A model generated the notes under the pieces. It was given only the letters and a program-made list of their open reading frames with translations. It had not been told where the DNA came from and did no database searches. A stretch of 64,000 nt of DNA, from contig CP141149.1 of assembly GCA_035235625.1 (NCBI GenBank), positions 27,769,753-27,833,752 on the forward strand, in the 5' to 3' direction. Origin of the DNA: Saururus chinensis (Eukaryota > Streptophyta > Magnoliopsida > Piperales > Saururaceae). Position numbers and translations under genes: made by a program. Below, in pieces: positions 38,891 to 49,751 of this stretch (position 1 is its first letter; each line of letters opens with the position of its first letter).

Positions 38891-38974
38891 CGCCCAAGAG
38901 TGGCACTGTACGTTTCTGCCCAAGTGGCACTGTATGTTTTCTGCCCAAGAGTGGCAATGGTACTATAAGACCCA

Positions 38975-39100
38975 TTATGGTGGGCAATTCTATGGCACTA
39001 TAAGACCCATTATGGTGGGCAATTCTATGGCACTATAAGACCCATTATGGTGGGCGATTCTATGGCACTATAAGACCCATTATGGTGGGCAACTGTATGA
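38975..39100. repeat. Minisatellite 3 of F, 35-bp unit
   Basis: Three to four units of GGCACTATAAGACCCATTAT followed by GGTGGGCAATTCTAT, nearly identical, preceded by looser GCCCAAGAGTGGCA repeats. Confidence 0.94.
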
Positions 39101-39339
39101 CCCCTTATGTGTGGGTGTTTATGTTTGCGCGCTCGTGTAAGTAGTATCATGGATCTACTCTTACCTGTTTGATCCAAAGGCCCCATGAGCATTGGTGTGC
39201 CTTACCTTCGGAAAAGTCCATGGCGTCTAGTCACTCCCCGGAGGTTAAGGTGTTGCCCCAGTGGCATTCTTTTCCATTTCGACGCTGGAGCTTATTAGTT
39301 GTAATGAGCTTCAGTGGTCGTTGATATGTGTACGATTGT

Positions 39340-39520
39340 GAGTACGACTGTATGTGTATGAGCAGGACTGTAAGTGTATGAGTATGAGCAGGACTGTAAG
39401 TGTATGAGTATGAGCAGGACTGTAAGTGTATGAGTATGAGTAAGACTGTAAGCGTATGAGTATGAGTAAGACTGTAAGCGTATGAGTATGAGCACGACTG
39501 TAAGAGTATGAGTACGATTG
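39340..39520. repeat. Minisatellite 4 of F, about 26-bp unit
   Basis: Units of GAGTATGAGCAGGACTGTAA followed by GTGTAT, with the variants GAGTAAGACTGTAAGCGTAT. Because the unit is not a multiple of three, several open frames of the YSYSYTYSPAHTHT type arise by chance on the minus strand. Confidence 0.93.
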
Positions 39521-39749
39521 TGAGAATATGGTTCTGAGTAAGACAATAAGTATGATTTTGTGCGGTATGCGAGTAAGGTCGTACGAGTCTGATTGTACGA
39601 GTAAGGTCGTACATGTATGGGTAAGCTGTATGAGTGAGCATACGATTGTACGAGTAAGATCGTACAAGTATGCGTATGTTGTATGAGTATGCGTACGGTG
39701 GTACGAGTAAATTGTATGACCCTGGATAAGGGTGTTTGTGTAAGTTGTT

Positions 39750-39905
39750 TGGATAGTATGATTTTGGCACGATGGTGCCTTTGGTATGATTTTGGCACGA
39801 TGGTGCCTTCGGTATGATTCTGGCACGATGATGCCTTGATATGATTTTGGCACGGTGGTGCATTTGGTATGTCTTTAGCACGATAGTGCATTTAGTATGA
39901 TCGTA
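39750..39905. repeat. Minisatellite 5 of F, about 27-bp unit
   Basis: About five units of GGTATGATTTTGGCACGATG followed by GTGCCTT, with small length changes; GGCACGATGGTGCC is a near-palindrome in each unit. Confidence 0.92.
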
Positions 39906-42764
39906 TGCGTATGTGCACGATATGATTATATTATGTTGACTGCTCCATGTTTGAGTTGCATGATGCATGCATTTTTGAACTTGGAGTTCACCGTTTAGGA
40001 TTTCCCCTACTGAGTATTTCCCTACTGGGTATTTTCCTACTGAGTATGAAAATACTCACCCTACTATTTTTTAGCCCCGTTGTACGGGAGGTTTTGCAGG
40101 TTGTGCGGAGAGCTCCTGGTGATGGACGCTCGTTTCAGCGATGGATTGATTCCCGTTGACTCAGGTATCTGCTTGACTCTCTGCGAGTTTATTTGTGCCA
40201 CGATCTCCTGTATTGGGTGAGATGAGAACATAAGATGTTTATTCTGGACTTTCATTTGGATCAGTCAGTGGACTGTTATGGGACTTGTACTCAGGGATGC
40301 CTGGGAGAGTGATTTGTATTTAAAAGTCTATGATCATAGCAAATTTATTCGTACGTGTGTTTTCGAGTAGCGCCTGATGATATTTGCTTTGGCCGTACGA
40401 TGATTGACCGTATGTGGATGTTTAATGTTTTAAATTATAAACTGTTTTATCAGGTTTTGGTTTCGTCATTTTTCCTCCGATTTACAGACGTTATATTGAA
40501 AAAATTTTCCGTGAATTTTAAGGAAAATGTGTGAAAAATCTCGGGCGTTACAGATGTATCTCTAACATACATATTTCCACATGCATTTTATCATCAAAGT
40601 CAACATGCATGGATGTATCTCTAACATACATATTCCACATGCATAACATCAAAATCAACATGCATGGATGTATCTCTAACATACATATTCCCACATGCAT
40701 AATGTCATCACAATCAACCTCCATCAAGGAGTAATCACACATTAACGTCATACAGACGGGAGCATAGACAAGGCCACGAAGGCGTGTCATGGTACAAAAT
40801 TCTACACAAGAATTCAAGAAAGATCGGGGTTGTCAATCCCTAATACTGCTCGCCCTGGACGATCCTGGCCAAGGATGTCCCATTCTCACACAGAGAATCT
40901 AGAGCAAGGGTATTCGCCCAGGGACATCTCCTGCGGAGGGAAGAGCCCGAGTTCTCACACAGAGAACCCTAGAACACGTGGTAGCGGGGTGCACACGGCA
41001 TACCACACTGGATTCTCAGGGTCCAGATGACACACATAATAATATTCTCACATATCCGCAAGACAAGTACACAACTCGTCCCCACATCATTCCATTAAAC
41101 AAGACTCAACTCGGGGAGTGCACTCGTTCCACACAGGAACTCCAAATCGTTCCACACAGGAACTTCAAATCGTTCCACACAGGAACTTCAAATCAAAATA
41201 TGTCCTTTCGGACTAATCAACTTGCGATTAATCCACGACCGATAAACCCGGCACACAATTCCATCACAATGCATCCAATCGGTCACATTCGATTAATCAC
41301 GATGAAGCCTCAATTGGAAATCCATTTTCATGATGCGTGCAGCATGGTACATGCGTGGGCAAAGCATACCTGAATCCTAATCATGATGAGTGCTCTCACC
41401 AGCCCCTAATACATCATTCATAATCACGATATTAAGCTTCAACATCATCATTTAACCCCCACATGTGTGTGTAACTAGTAGAAGCCTTTCACATAATGCA
41501 TATCAACATGCTTGAAAATCAACTCACTACCACACTACACATGTGAATTTCTATCTAAACATGAATTCCAACGGAAATCATAGTAGAAGAATCGTTGAAA
41601 TCATAGTTAAATTCAAAACTCAACCACAAAGGCTAAACACCTATAACATCACTCATTTCATCATTGAGTCATGGCAATCACCAACATCCACACACCACTA
41701 ACCACAATCTATCATGACAAATCAGTCCAACCATGATTGTAGTCCTACTGAAAGTATATGCTTATCCAAAGGGAAACAACGGTTCATAATTTCAAGATAA
41801 CGATTCCAACATCATGCCACAAAACATAAGTCATCTCACCATTTCTAAGCATATGTCTCAACTCTATAAACTCAATAGCATGTATTTCCAGTAGCCTAAC
41901 ATAGCTTAAATCACTCCACATTCATATAAAATTGGCAAGCTAAAGTGGAATCATCAAAATAGACATCATACACACAACACACAATTTCCTGTGTAGCCGA
42001 TCGATCACCCTTCAGGCCGTTCGATCGGTTACACGCAAAAATTTAAAATTTTCAGTTCAGCCGATCGATCGCCCTGCAAGGCCGATCGATCGCCAACACG
42101 GCAGAACAGTCATCTTCTTCCTTTCGCAAAATCAAACCGAAACACCATAGATAACACTTCAAATCCACATCTAGCACCCTAATCATCATCAAAAGTCCTC
42201 CTTGACTTCCAGAATATCAAACCAAACCATAAGAATGCAAAACCCTAAGAAATCAGGATTAAATAATTCCATTTTCTAATCTTACCATTAACACACTAAA
42301 TCAAGCAAACCATTTCAAAATAAGCCAAAAATGAAGAGTTTTACCATGGATAAACAGAGATTTCGAAGACCCATTACCTCAGCACTTAATTAAGCTCGAA
42401 TTGAAGAGTCACCCTTCTTGAAATCCTTGAAAACACAATGAGTTTAAATTAAACTCTAATAGAAATCGATTTACCCAAGAAATCCCTAATTAAACCTTAG
42501 ATCTAGGGCTTGTTGGTAGTAAAAATCGAATTTTGAATGTTAGGGTTTGTAGTAAAACACAAATCAGTAGCTTTTGATGATCAAAAACGAATTGAATCAA
42601 GGGGAAAATGGTAGATTTGGAAGAAATTAAGAGAAAAGTCATGGATTAGTGCTTAATTAGAGCAAGCTTACCTTAATCGGCTTCTAATTCGGGCCTAAGT
42701 GGGGATTAGGCCAGCCCTCCTTCCTTAGCCTATTCCCAAAAATGGAAATGGCTCTGGTTTGCCT

Positions 42765-42771
42765 TTTTATA
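42765..42771 (-). promoter_or_regulatory. TATA box of LTR-like element B
   Basis: TATAAAA on the minus strand, in the same context as in element A (ACCCTTACTATAAAAAGGC). Conservation between the two copies supports it as an LTR promoter element. Confidence 0.6.
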
Positions 42772-43160
42772 GTAAGGGTTGGGGTAGGCATAGGTAAGTT
42801 TTGGGGTATAAATATGAAAAGTAGGCTAAAAGTGGGTATTTTGCAAATTTAAGCATAATTTAAGCCTAATAAAATTCTGAAAATTTTTGTGGGACCTTAA
42901 GTATATGTCTAGGTTCATTTGACACAAAAATAAAATTTTTGACGGTGGGGCCCACAGGGGTCCCACCAAAACCCTAATTTTTGGGAAAATAGTGAAAATT
43001 CTGAAAAATCTCAAAAATTCACATTTGGTTTAAAATCACTCAAAACCACTAATATTGAAGTTAATTTTGGTTAAAACTATCACAAACACTATTTATTTAC
43101 AAAATTACCGAATAAGATCAGAAAACGCATAAATCTCACGATAACCCATAATTAAAGAAA

Positions 43161-43518
43161 GGGAAATTTATTAAAATAATAAAAAAAAATTACCAAAATA
43201 AACCACTTTGGGAAATATTTCCCAAAGTGGTGTTCGTTTTTGCCACGCCGGGCGCCCAAGAAATTAGCGCCACAAGTGGCTTTTTTTTTATATTTTTTAA
43301 GTTGATTTCGTCGTTTAGAACGACGAAATTGGCTTGAATACGATTTCGTCGTTCTAAACGACGAAACCTTATATTATTTGACCCGGTTTCGTCGTTCATA
43401 ACGACGAAATCAACTTAAGCTGATTTCGTCGTTCTGAACGACGAAACTACCACACTTAGTATTATTTCTATCCGATCGTGGGAAAGACACTGATTTCGTC
43501 GTTCTGAATGACGAAATC
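43161..43518 (+). repeat. Left TIR of the MULE, with five hairpin units
   Basis: The outer part has the word CCACTTTGGGAAATATTTCCC followed by AAAGTGG, itself a perfect palindrome. The inner part carries five copies of the hairpin TTTCGTCGTT(N3-4)AACGACGAAA at about 43304-43329, 43342-43367, 43386-43410, 43422-43447 and 43493-43518. The inverted counterpart lies at 49752-50122. Confidence 0.93.
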
Positions 43519-43729
43519 AGCTTAAATTTTTTTAAAATTACTATTTAAAACTAATTTTATCACCTGTCCCTGTTCATTCATTCAAAACACAGAACACAAA
43601 ACACACATAAATATGCATGACTTCATTCATTCCACCCATAACAAATATCACTATCACGAATATCACCATAACAAATATAAGTAAAGTACATCATATACGA
43701 GTAACAAATATAATACATCACAAGTAATA

Positions 43730-46053
43730 TCATAATCTCCTACGTCCTCGCCCTCGTCCTCGACGGGGGTGTACAAGCTCCTCATGATCTACCTCTGGTT
43801 GTGGCTCTAACTCTGGCTCCAACTGGGGCTCGGGCTCCGACTGGGGCTCGGGCTCAGGCTCGGGCTGGGGCTCCGGCTGCGACTCCATGTCAGGCTCATG
43901 CTCGGGCTCTGGCTCAGCATAAGTAATAGATGGTACAATACGAGCTGGCCGATGTCGTCTATAATATAAAATCGGATCTGGCTGAGTGACATGTGTAGTA
44001 TCTGGAAATGATGAACCTGGAGGAGAGCTATATGTTGCTGATGATGATGGAATATCATGGCATGAAGAGTGCATCGGCTGCGTCTGAGCGGCCTCGTCGA
44101 CAGGATAATCTCGATGAACATCCGTGATCACCGAATGAAGTAGTGGCAAGCTACGAAGGACATCATTAGACGATCTAATCACCGACTCACATGCTGCTGC
44201 TAAGTCGTCGCGCGAAATACAGGTGACAAGTGCATCACTCAAATACGCATTAGTATGTCGAAGCTGATGAAGCTATAAAAAAATAAATTAAATATTAGAT
44301 AAATAATTAAAACAAAATAAGAAAATAATATATGCCTTAATTAACAAAGTTGTACTTACTAGAGCTGCCTCAGATGCTCCCCTAGGCTGATATGTCATCT
44401 CCTCTACATCATCGCGCGGTAAAATATATCGCCGTGTAATCGGTAAATACCAGTGCATATAAGTACTACGAACATCTCGCAATGTCGTAGCCAGCTCCCC
44501 TCTAATAATAGTGGATCTCCTATCCTCCCATCGAGCAATATACGACGCATGATATATAGCCCAGTCGATAATATGGCGGCCCTGTCGAGTGATGCGATGG
44601 ACAAACTCGACAGTAGAAGGTGGGACCCCTTGCTCCAGGTTAAACTGGAGCATTACACGATCTGGCACATACATCTCTATAATCTCATAACATATGAGAG
44701 GGGTTCGAGAAAGCCACACCTCTTGACCGTCAGTGCAAAGTGGAGGTATCACAGCCAACAAGTCATCCGAGTACGGCTGCCAAATAATCTATATAATATA
44801 TAAAGATAAGTTAGTTTAAATAACGACAAAATTTTTTAAAATCATTATATAAAAAAGTTCAACACGGCAATAAAATTACCTGGTATGGCCACTGGTGGTC
44901 TAACTCCCCTCTATATAAACGGAGGACTCCTTGTGAATTTTCGGTTCTCTTCTTCCGAACATTCCACCTTAAGGAGTTAAATTTAAGAAATGAGTTCAAC
45001 ATATGTTCATAAAGCGTTGCACAAAAAGTAATGTGGTAAACATAAATACAACCTACCTCACCCCTAATGGAGCACCCTCGACCAAGCGACCCATCTCAGC
45101 AGTTGGTCGGCCGATGTGTAAGTGCTCCCACGACCATAACTATGTCATAAAATAGTGATAACAAATATTAGAAATAAAAAATTATACGTGACTAAAACTC
45201 CAAGTAAAGTTACACAATTATTTACTTGAAGAAGAGTAAGACAGCCCGCAATCCCCGAGGTCATGGCCTGGCATGCCTTTCCTAACTCTCGGTATAAGAA
45301 TGCGAGAGTAGCACTGCCCCATGAATAAGTGCCAGCCATGTCAAAGTCGTGAAGGAGAGAGAGATACGAAACATGCACGTGGCTGCTCGTGGTATCCGCA
45401 AATATAGTGGCTCCAAGTAAATGCAATATATAGGCTCATGCATGCTGCTCGATAACTATCTCTGTAGCATCGGCTGGGAGCTCACGAAACTCCTGTAACA
45501 GCCATCGTAGGCTCACTCGGCTACCACGCATCACTATAGGAGGAGGAGCTCTACCAAGAAGTCTAAGTAATATATCCATATGAGCTCCTCCTGTCGTGCC
45601 TGTCACCGGACGTCCATCAATACGGAGCCCTAATAGAACTGCCACATCCATAAGCGTGATGGACATCTCTCCATATGACAAATGAAACGTCTGTGTCTCC
45701 CTCCTCCATCTCTCAACAAGAGCCGTCAATAGAGGCCGATCGAGATGAACATACTGTAGATGAATGAAATGGCCGAATCCCGCTCGCTCGATATAAGGTA
45801 ATATACGCTCATCTATAGGCCAATGACGGAGGTATTTAAAATGTTTGGTGCACTCAAGGCACCCGGGGTCCTATAATAAATTTTAAAATTATAACATGTT
45901 GTATTATATCAATCAAAAAACAATGAAACAAATTTTAATAAAAAGTTATCATACCTCTCCTCTCCAAATAGCAGCAGACCTATGTGACTCCTGCTCTACG
46001 AGTAAAGAAGCGTCACTCGGGCCTGGCCTGTAACAAGGCTCTGCATGATCCAT
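43730..46053 (-). pseudogene. Plant mobile domain (PMD, MAIN/MAIL1-type) gene in the MULE, one in-frame stop
   Basis: PMD proteins (Arabidopsis MAIN and MAIL1) act in silencing and gene expression; PMD genes are also found inside plant transposons. Six exons with GT-AG borders join in one frame: 45955-46053, 45226-45870, 45057-45139, 44880-44967, 44360-44788 and 43730-44272 (1887 bp, 629 codons with stop). Domain landmarks are DPGCLECTKHFKYLRHWPID, MTALVERWRRETQTFHL, GEMSITLMDVAVLLGLRIDG, HLLGATIFADTTSSHVHVSY and GSATLAFLYRELGKA, SWEHLHIGRP, and LVEGAPLGVRW across a junction. The last exon has a (PEPE)n acidic tail and the basic end RRGRGRGRRRL. A TGA at 45436-45438 replaces the Arg codon expected before AYILHLLG. 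It would truncate the product to about 178 residues; all other junctions and frames are intact, so this may be a recent mutation. Confidence 0.88.
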
Positions 46054-46149
46054 ATGATCTGTGGAAGATGAAGATCATATCATTAATCGTAAGGAATACA
46101 TGCGTACGTAACTAAAAAAATATAATAAATACAGAGGTTGATTATATGT

Positions 46150-49000
46150 TTACCAATCAACAGGAGGGTTTCTACATGATTTACTATTATGCCCACTTTG
46201 TTTACACCTCCTGCATTTATATCCTCCTCTACCATCTCTTTCCATTATTCTGCGGTCCATGGTATTCCTAATGCGAACAGACCGTGGGCGACCGGGTTGC
46301 CTTGTTGCTATCGGTGGGTATAACACAAATGGTATATCCCTCTCCCAATACTCCCGACCACGAGGAGAATAAAATTCTGCAGAGTACACATTTCTATAAG
46401 TAGAAGATGTGTAAAACAGTGATGCATTGATTGGCTCCCGCCGCTTTGCCCACACGGCGATAAGGTGCGAGCAAGGATAACCATAAACCTGAGGGATGTT
46501 GCATGTACAAGTATGCATCGCAGCATTTACCATAACCTTGCGGGCACGAATTGATGTCACTTCGTACTGACTCCTGTTGATCCTATTAACTATATACTCC
46601 CCAATTTTTCTTGTTTGCTCTCTCAATATGGCTTCCACTCTAGGAGTATATGGGGTGACTATGGCAGAGGCGGCAGAAGATCGTTTAACAAAAAATTTTA
46701 TGAGCCGATAAAAGATAGCTGACACTAAAGCCTGCATGGGTAACCCTCGTGCCCCCTTCAAGACGCTATTTAAACTTTTAGCCATATTTGTAGTCGTCAT
46801 GCCAAATGTCATAAAACCACCGTGTGCAAGGGACCACTGTGCAAGATGTAATTCTCCTCCTAAGAGGAGATGTTTTGCCCTAGGACTCTCTTGACCAATC
46901 AAGTCCATTTTAGCATCAAACTTTTCTATTGTGAGTGCACAAGCTGCTGCCCCAATCAAGTCCGTCAGTGTATCATTTTTGAACTCCTTCTTAAAATTTG
47001 CTTTTATGTGACGGATGCAATAACAATGGTGGTAATCCGGCTCTAGGAGAACCTCAGGCACTGCCTTCTGAAGCCCCTTATGTCGATCTGAAATAATGAC
47101 GATGTTCGTCATGCCCATCAGTACATGATCCCTCAATTCCATTAGAAACCATTTCCAATTGTCTCCGTCTTCCTTCCCGACAAGCCCAAATGCAAGAGGA
47201 AATAACCCATTATTTCCATCTGTAGCCGTTGCAGCTATAAGAGCACCAGGATATCTGCCATACAAGTGAGTGGCATCAACGCCAATCACAGGGATGCAAT
47301 GTCGAAACCCAGCTATAGACGGCCCAAAGGCCCAAAACAACCGTCTAAATCTCCTACAAGTGCCACCATCTGCACGAGGTACTACATCATCCTCTAAGCG
47401 GTAGTAGGTGTCAGGATTGGCTTCTTGCACCGCCCTTAGGTACATTGGCAACAATTTATACGATTCAACCCAATCTCCATAAATGGCCTTGATCGCCATA
47501 TTCCTTGCTGCCCATGCTTTCTTATAAGATATGTCAACATGATACTTCTCCTTCATTCTTTGAATAATATCCCCTGGTGTGAGAGTTAATTCGGCTTGGA
47601 TAGCGGGCATTATGACCTTCGAAATAAAGGAGGCACCTTTGCCGCCTATGATCTGTGCTAAGCTGGGCATTCCGACATGTGTGGTCACCTTTGTACGTCT
47701 TCAATTTAAAGAACCCACCACCCCTTTTGATTGAGCCATGCACTCTCCAAGGGCAAGTGCTATCAATGCACTTCACTGTATACTCCGCCGAATTTGTTCG
47801 TACAACCTTGTATTCGACATGATTTTGAATGGAAAACTCCTGCAAGGCTGTAACGAATGCTTCTTTATTCTCAAATATGCGGCCAACGTATAACTCATCT
47901 TCGTTTTGTTGGTCCAAATCCATTGTAGAATTCACTGCAGCATCTATCTCCTCATCTGTGATGTGTGCATAAAGGGGCTCCACTTCACAGTACGGCGGCT
48001 CTTCATCATCTACATTCATATCATTCCCAGCAATGGCATTGTCTACCGCATCATCCCCCTCGCCGTCAACCATCTGTTGAGCACTTTCTTCACCTCTAAC
48101 CCCTTCTACATTCATATCAGAATCTTCTCCACTTACTTCGTCAATATTATCTTCACCTTCATTATCCTCATTTTCATCAATATCTTCACCGTAGACATAT
48201 CCCCCCTACATATAAACATCGCATATGTATTAAATTTCGTAAGCCTAAAAAAGTTGAATTTATTTATAAATATATATTTCACCTCTGATTAGATGGTCCA
48301 GCATCGGTATGACCAACATACGGTAGGGGTAATGAAGGCCCATCGAACTTTGAGTTTCATACCATGCACCGCCTTGAGACATTGGAACGCTAAATGGCTC
48401 ATGTGCATGCGTCGTAGACCTTCCATATTACACACAAAATCTCAAAATTTAGCTAAACGTATTTTCATTAAAGGATAATAAGATTGAAAACGTATTCACA
48501 ACTAAATCAACCCTTACCTCCAAGTAGGTCCACTTCCATCGTAAATAGGGCGGAGACGACCTATGACGTTCATTTGAAGCTACTGTCATAGATAAATTTC
48601 CCTCTTCTTCGTCGTCCACCGGCACTTGCATATGACTTTCATTGTTCACATTTCTATCCGAGCTCCTTTGTGAGCTTCTGTGAGAGCTCCTATGTGAACT
48701 ACTTCGCCTTCCACTAGTCACTCGAGCCTCTTTTTCGAGAAATAACTCGAAAGAAATTATGTGACGCGAGTGGTGAAACATAAAAGCCATTGATGAATCA
48801 TCATTTATGTTCATTAGTATCATTCTCGATCCATAGGACGGAAGATTACATTTGATAGTAATTTTCCATCTTCTTCGACCCAACCCAACCTTACTTGCTA
48901 CGTGCATCTCAAATTCATCAAATGTAGACAGTTTCTTCATTAATAATCCTTCTATGCGTCCGTCGTAGTTAATGAAAAAACTAACCATTTCTTCTGCCAT
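46150..49000 (-). pseudogene. mudrA-like: MURA-type Mutator transposase with PB1-like N-terminus, frameshifted
   Basis: Transposase of the Mutator superfamily, which cuts and inserts DNA at the TIRs. The N-terminal exon 48518-49000 (161 codons) starts MAEEMVSFFINYDGRIEGLL, has a PB1-like domain and an SSHRSSHRSS-rich linker, and ends at a GTAAGG donor. A reading from about 48205 to 47640 gives an acidic stretch and the MuDR DNA-binding domain (VGRIFENKEAFVTALQEFSI...GDHTC). The frame then shifts by one base near 47640, and the main frame runs from 47688 to the stop at 46150. In that frame are VIGVDATHLYGRYPG (first Asp, residue 138), IISDRHKG (Asp 201), a SWIM finger CTC...PCSH and a C-terminal zinc knuckle CRRCKQSGHNSKSC. 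Where the family has N-x-A-E-S-x-N, Lys 304 (codon 46777-46779) replaces Glu. Splicing of the middle part (48280-48420) could not be resolved. Probably inactive. Confidence 0.87.
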
Positions 49001-49751
49001 TTCTATTCAATTAATTTATAAATAATAAATAAAATTAATATTAGATTAAGCAAACTAATACTAATATCTACTCTAATAAATATATTTTAAAAATATATAC
49101 GCATAGAAACTAATAACTTTACCAAGTATATAAGCATATCATTAATACTTTATATTAATGAGTAAATTTTCTAATTAATAAAATTAGACATTTAATGTAA
49201 TAACGCATACAATGTCACATATCATATAAAAACATGTTCAAAAACTCAAATCCTCCATATTTACCAAAATTTGAGAGACTTGCCATCTTAAAAAACAAAA
49301 ACTCATTAATTAAAAATCGATCTCAATTTAATAATCTTAAACAAAAAAACACACACAATGACTTAGAACAATACTTCTAAAATTAAGGCTAATTAGGGCT
49401 AAATGATAGGACATTCAAAACTTCAAATTTTTTCAATGTAATATACAAAAACTATATTTCTTCAATGTAACATATAAAAAATATATTACAACAATTGAAA
49501 AACAGGTAAATAAAAAAAAATATAAAAACACATACCAAAAAAATGAAATCGGAGCGGTTCAACGTGGGCAGCGGCGGGCAAGAGCAAAGGCGACGGCGGA
49601 CTGAGGTCGGCGGCGGCGGAGTGAGGTCGGCAGAGGCGGGCTGGACGGCGGCGGTGAGTTTGGCAGCGTCCGGACGTCGGCAGCAGCGGCGGAGCAAAAA
49701 CCGACTGGAACGCGACGGGAGGCGGAGCGGAGTCGCGGATATAATGACAAT
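49001..49751. other. 5' flank of the transposase gene inside the MULE, with a GC-rich island
   Basis: AT-rich from 49001 to 49540, then a GC- and CpG-rich block (49541-49740) rich in GGCGGC words next to the right TIR. It lies upstream of the transposase and is the likely promoter region, perhaps with captured host sequence. Open frames here run on both strands and show no domain. Confidence 0.5.

Larger units (their letters stand above)
35714..40552 (+). mobile_element. Solo LTR-like element 'F' (4.84 kb), TSD GATGT, nested in B
   Basis: It begins TGTAAGGTCCCTG and ends CGGGCGTTACA, with GATGT at 35709-35713 and 40553-40557. The ends resemble those of A, but the interior is different: a GC-rich block (about 35830-37380) followed by five distinct tandem-repeat arrays (37610-39905), then AAAATACTCACCCTA and TTTTGCAGGTTGTGCGG near the right end. 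Long open frames in the GC-rich and repeat parts show no domain and occur on both strands, so I do not call genes. Confidence 0.87.

Noticed and set aside
39231..39968. Overlapping long open frames (up to 245 codons) on the minus strand rich in His, Tyr, Ser and Thr
   Set aside because: They read through the 26-27-bp minisatellites of element F; the frames repeat the array and all three minus frames are open, as expected for a repeat without stops. No domain or splice logic.
43490..43520. TTTCGTCGTT hairpins as integron-like or phage attachment sites
   Set aside because: They are repeated in both TIRs of a plant Mutator element with no recombinase of that type; host context is a plant nucleus.
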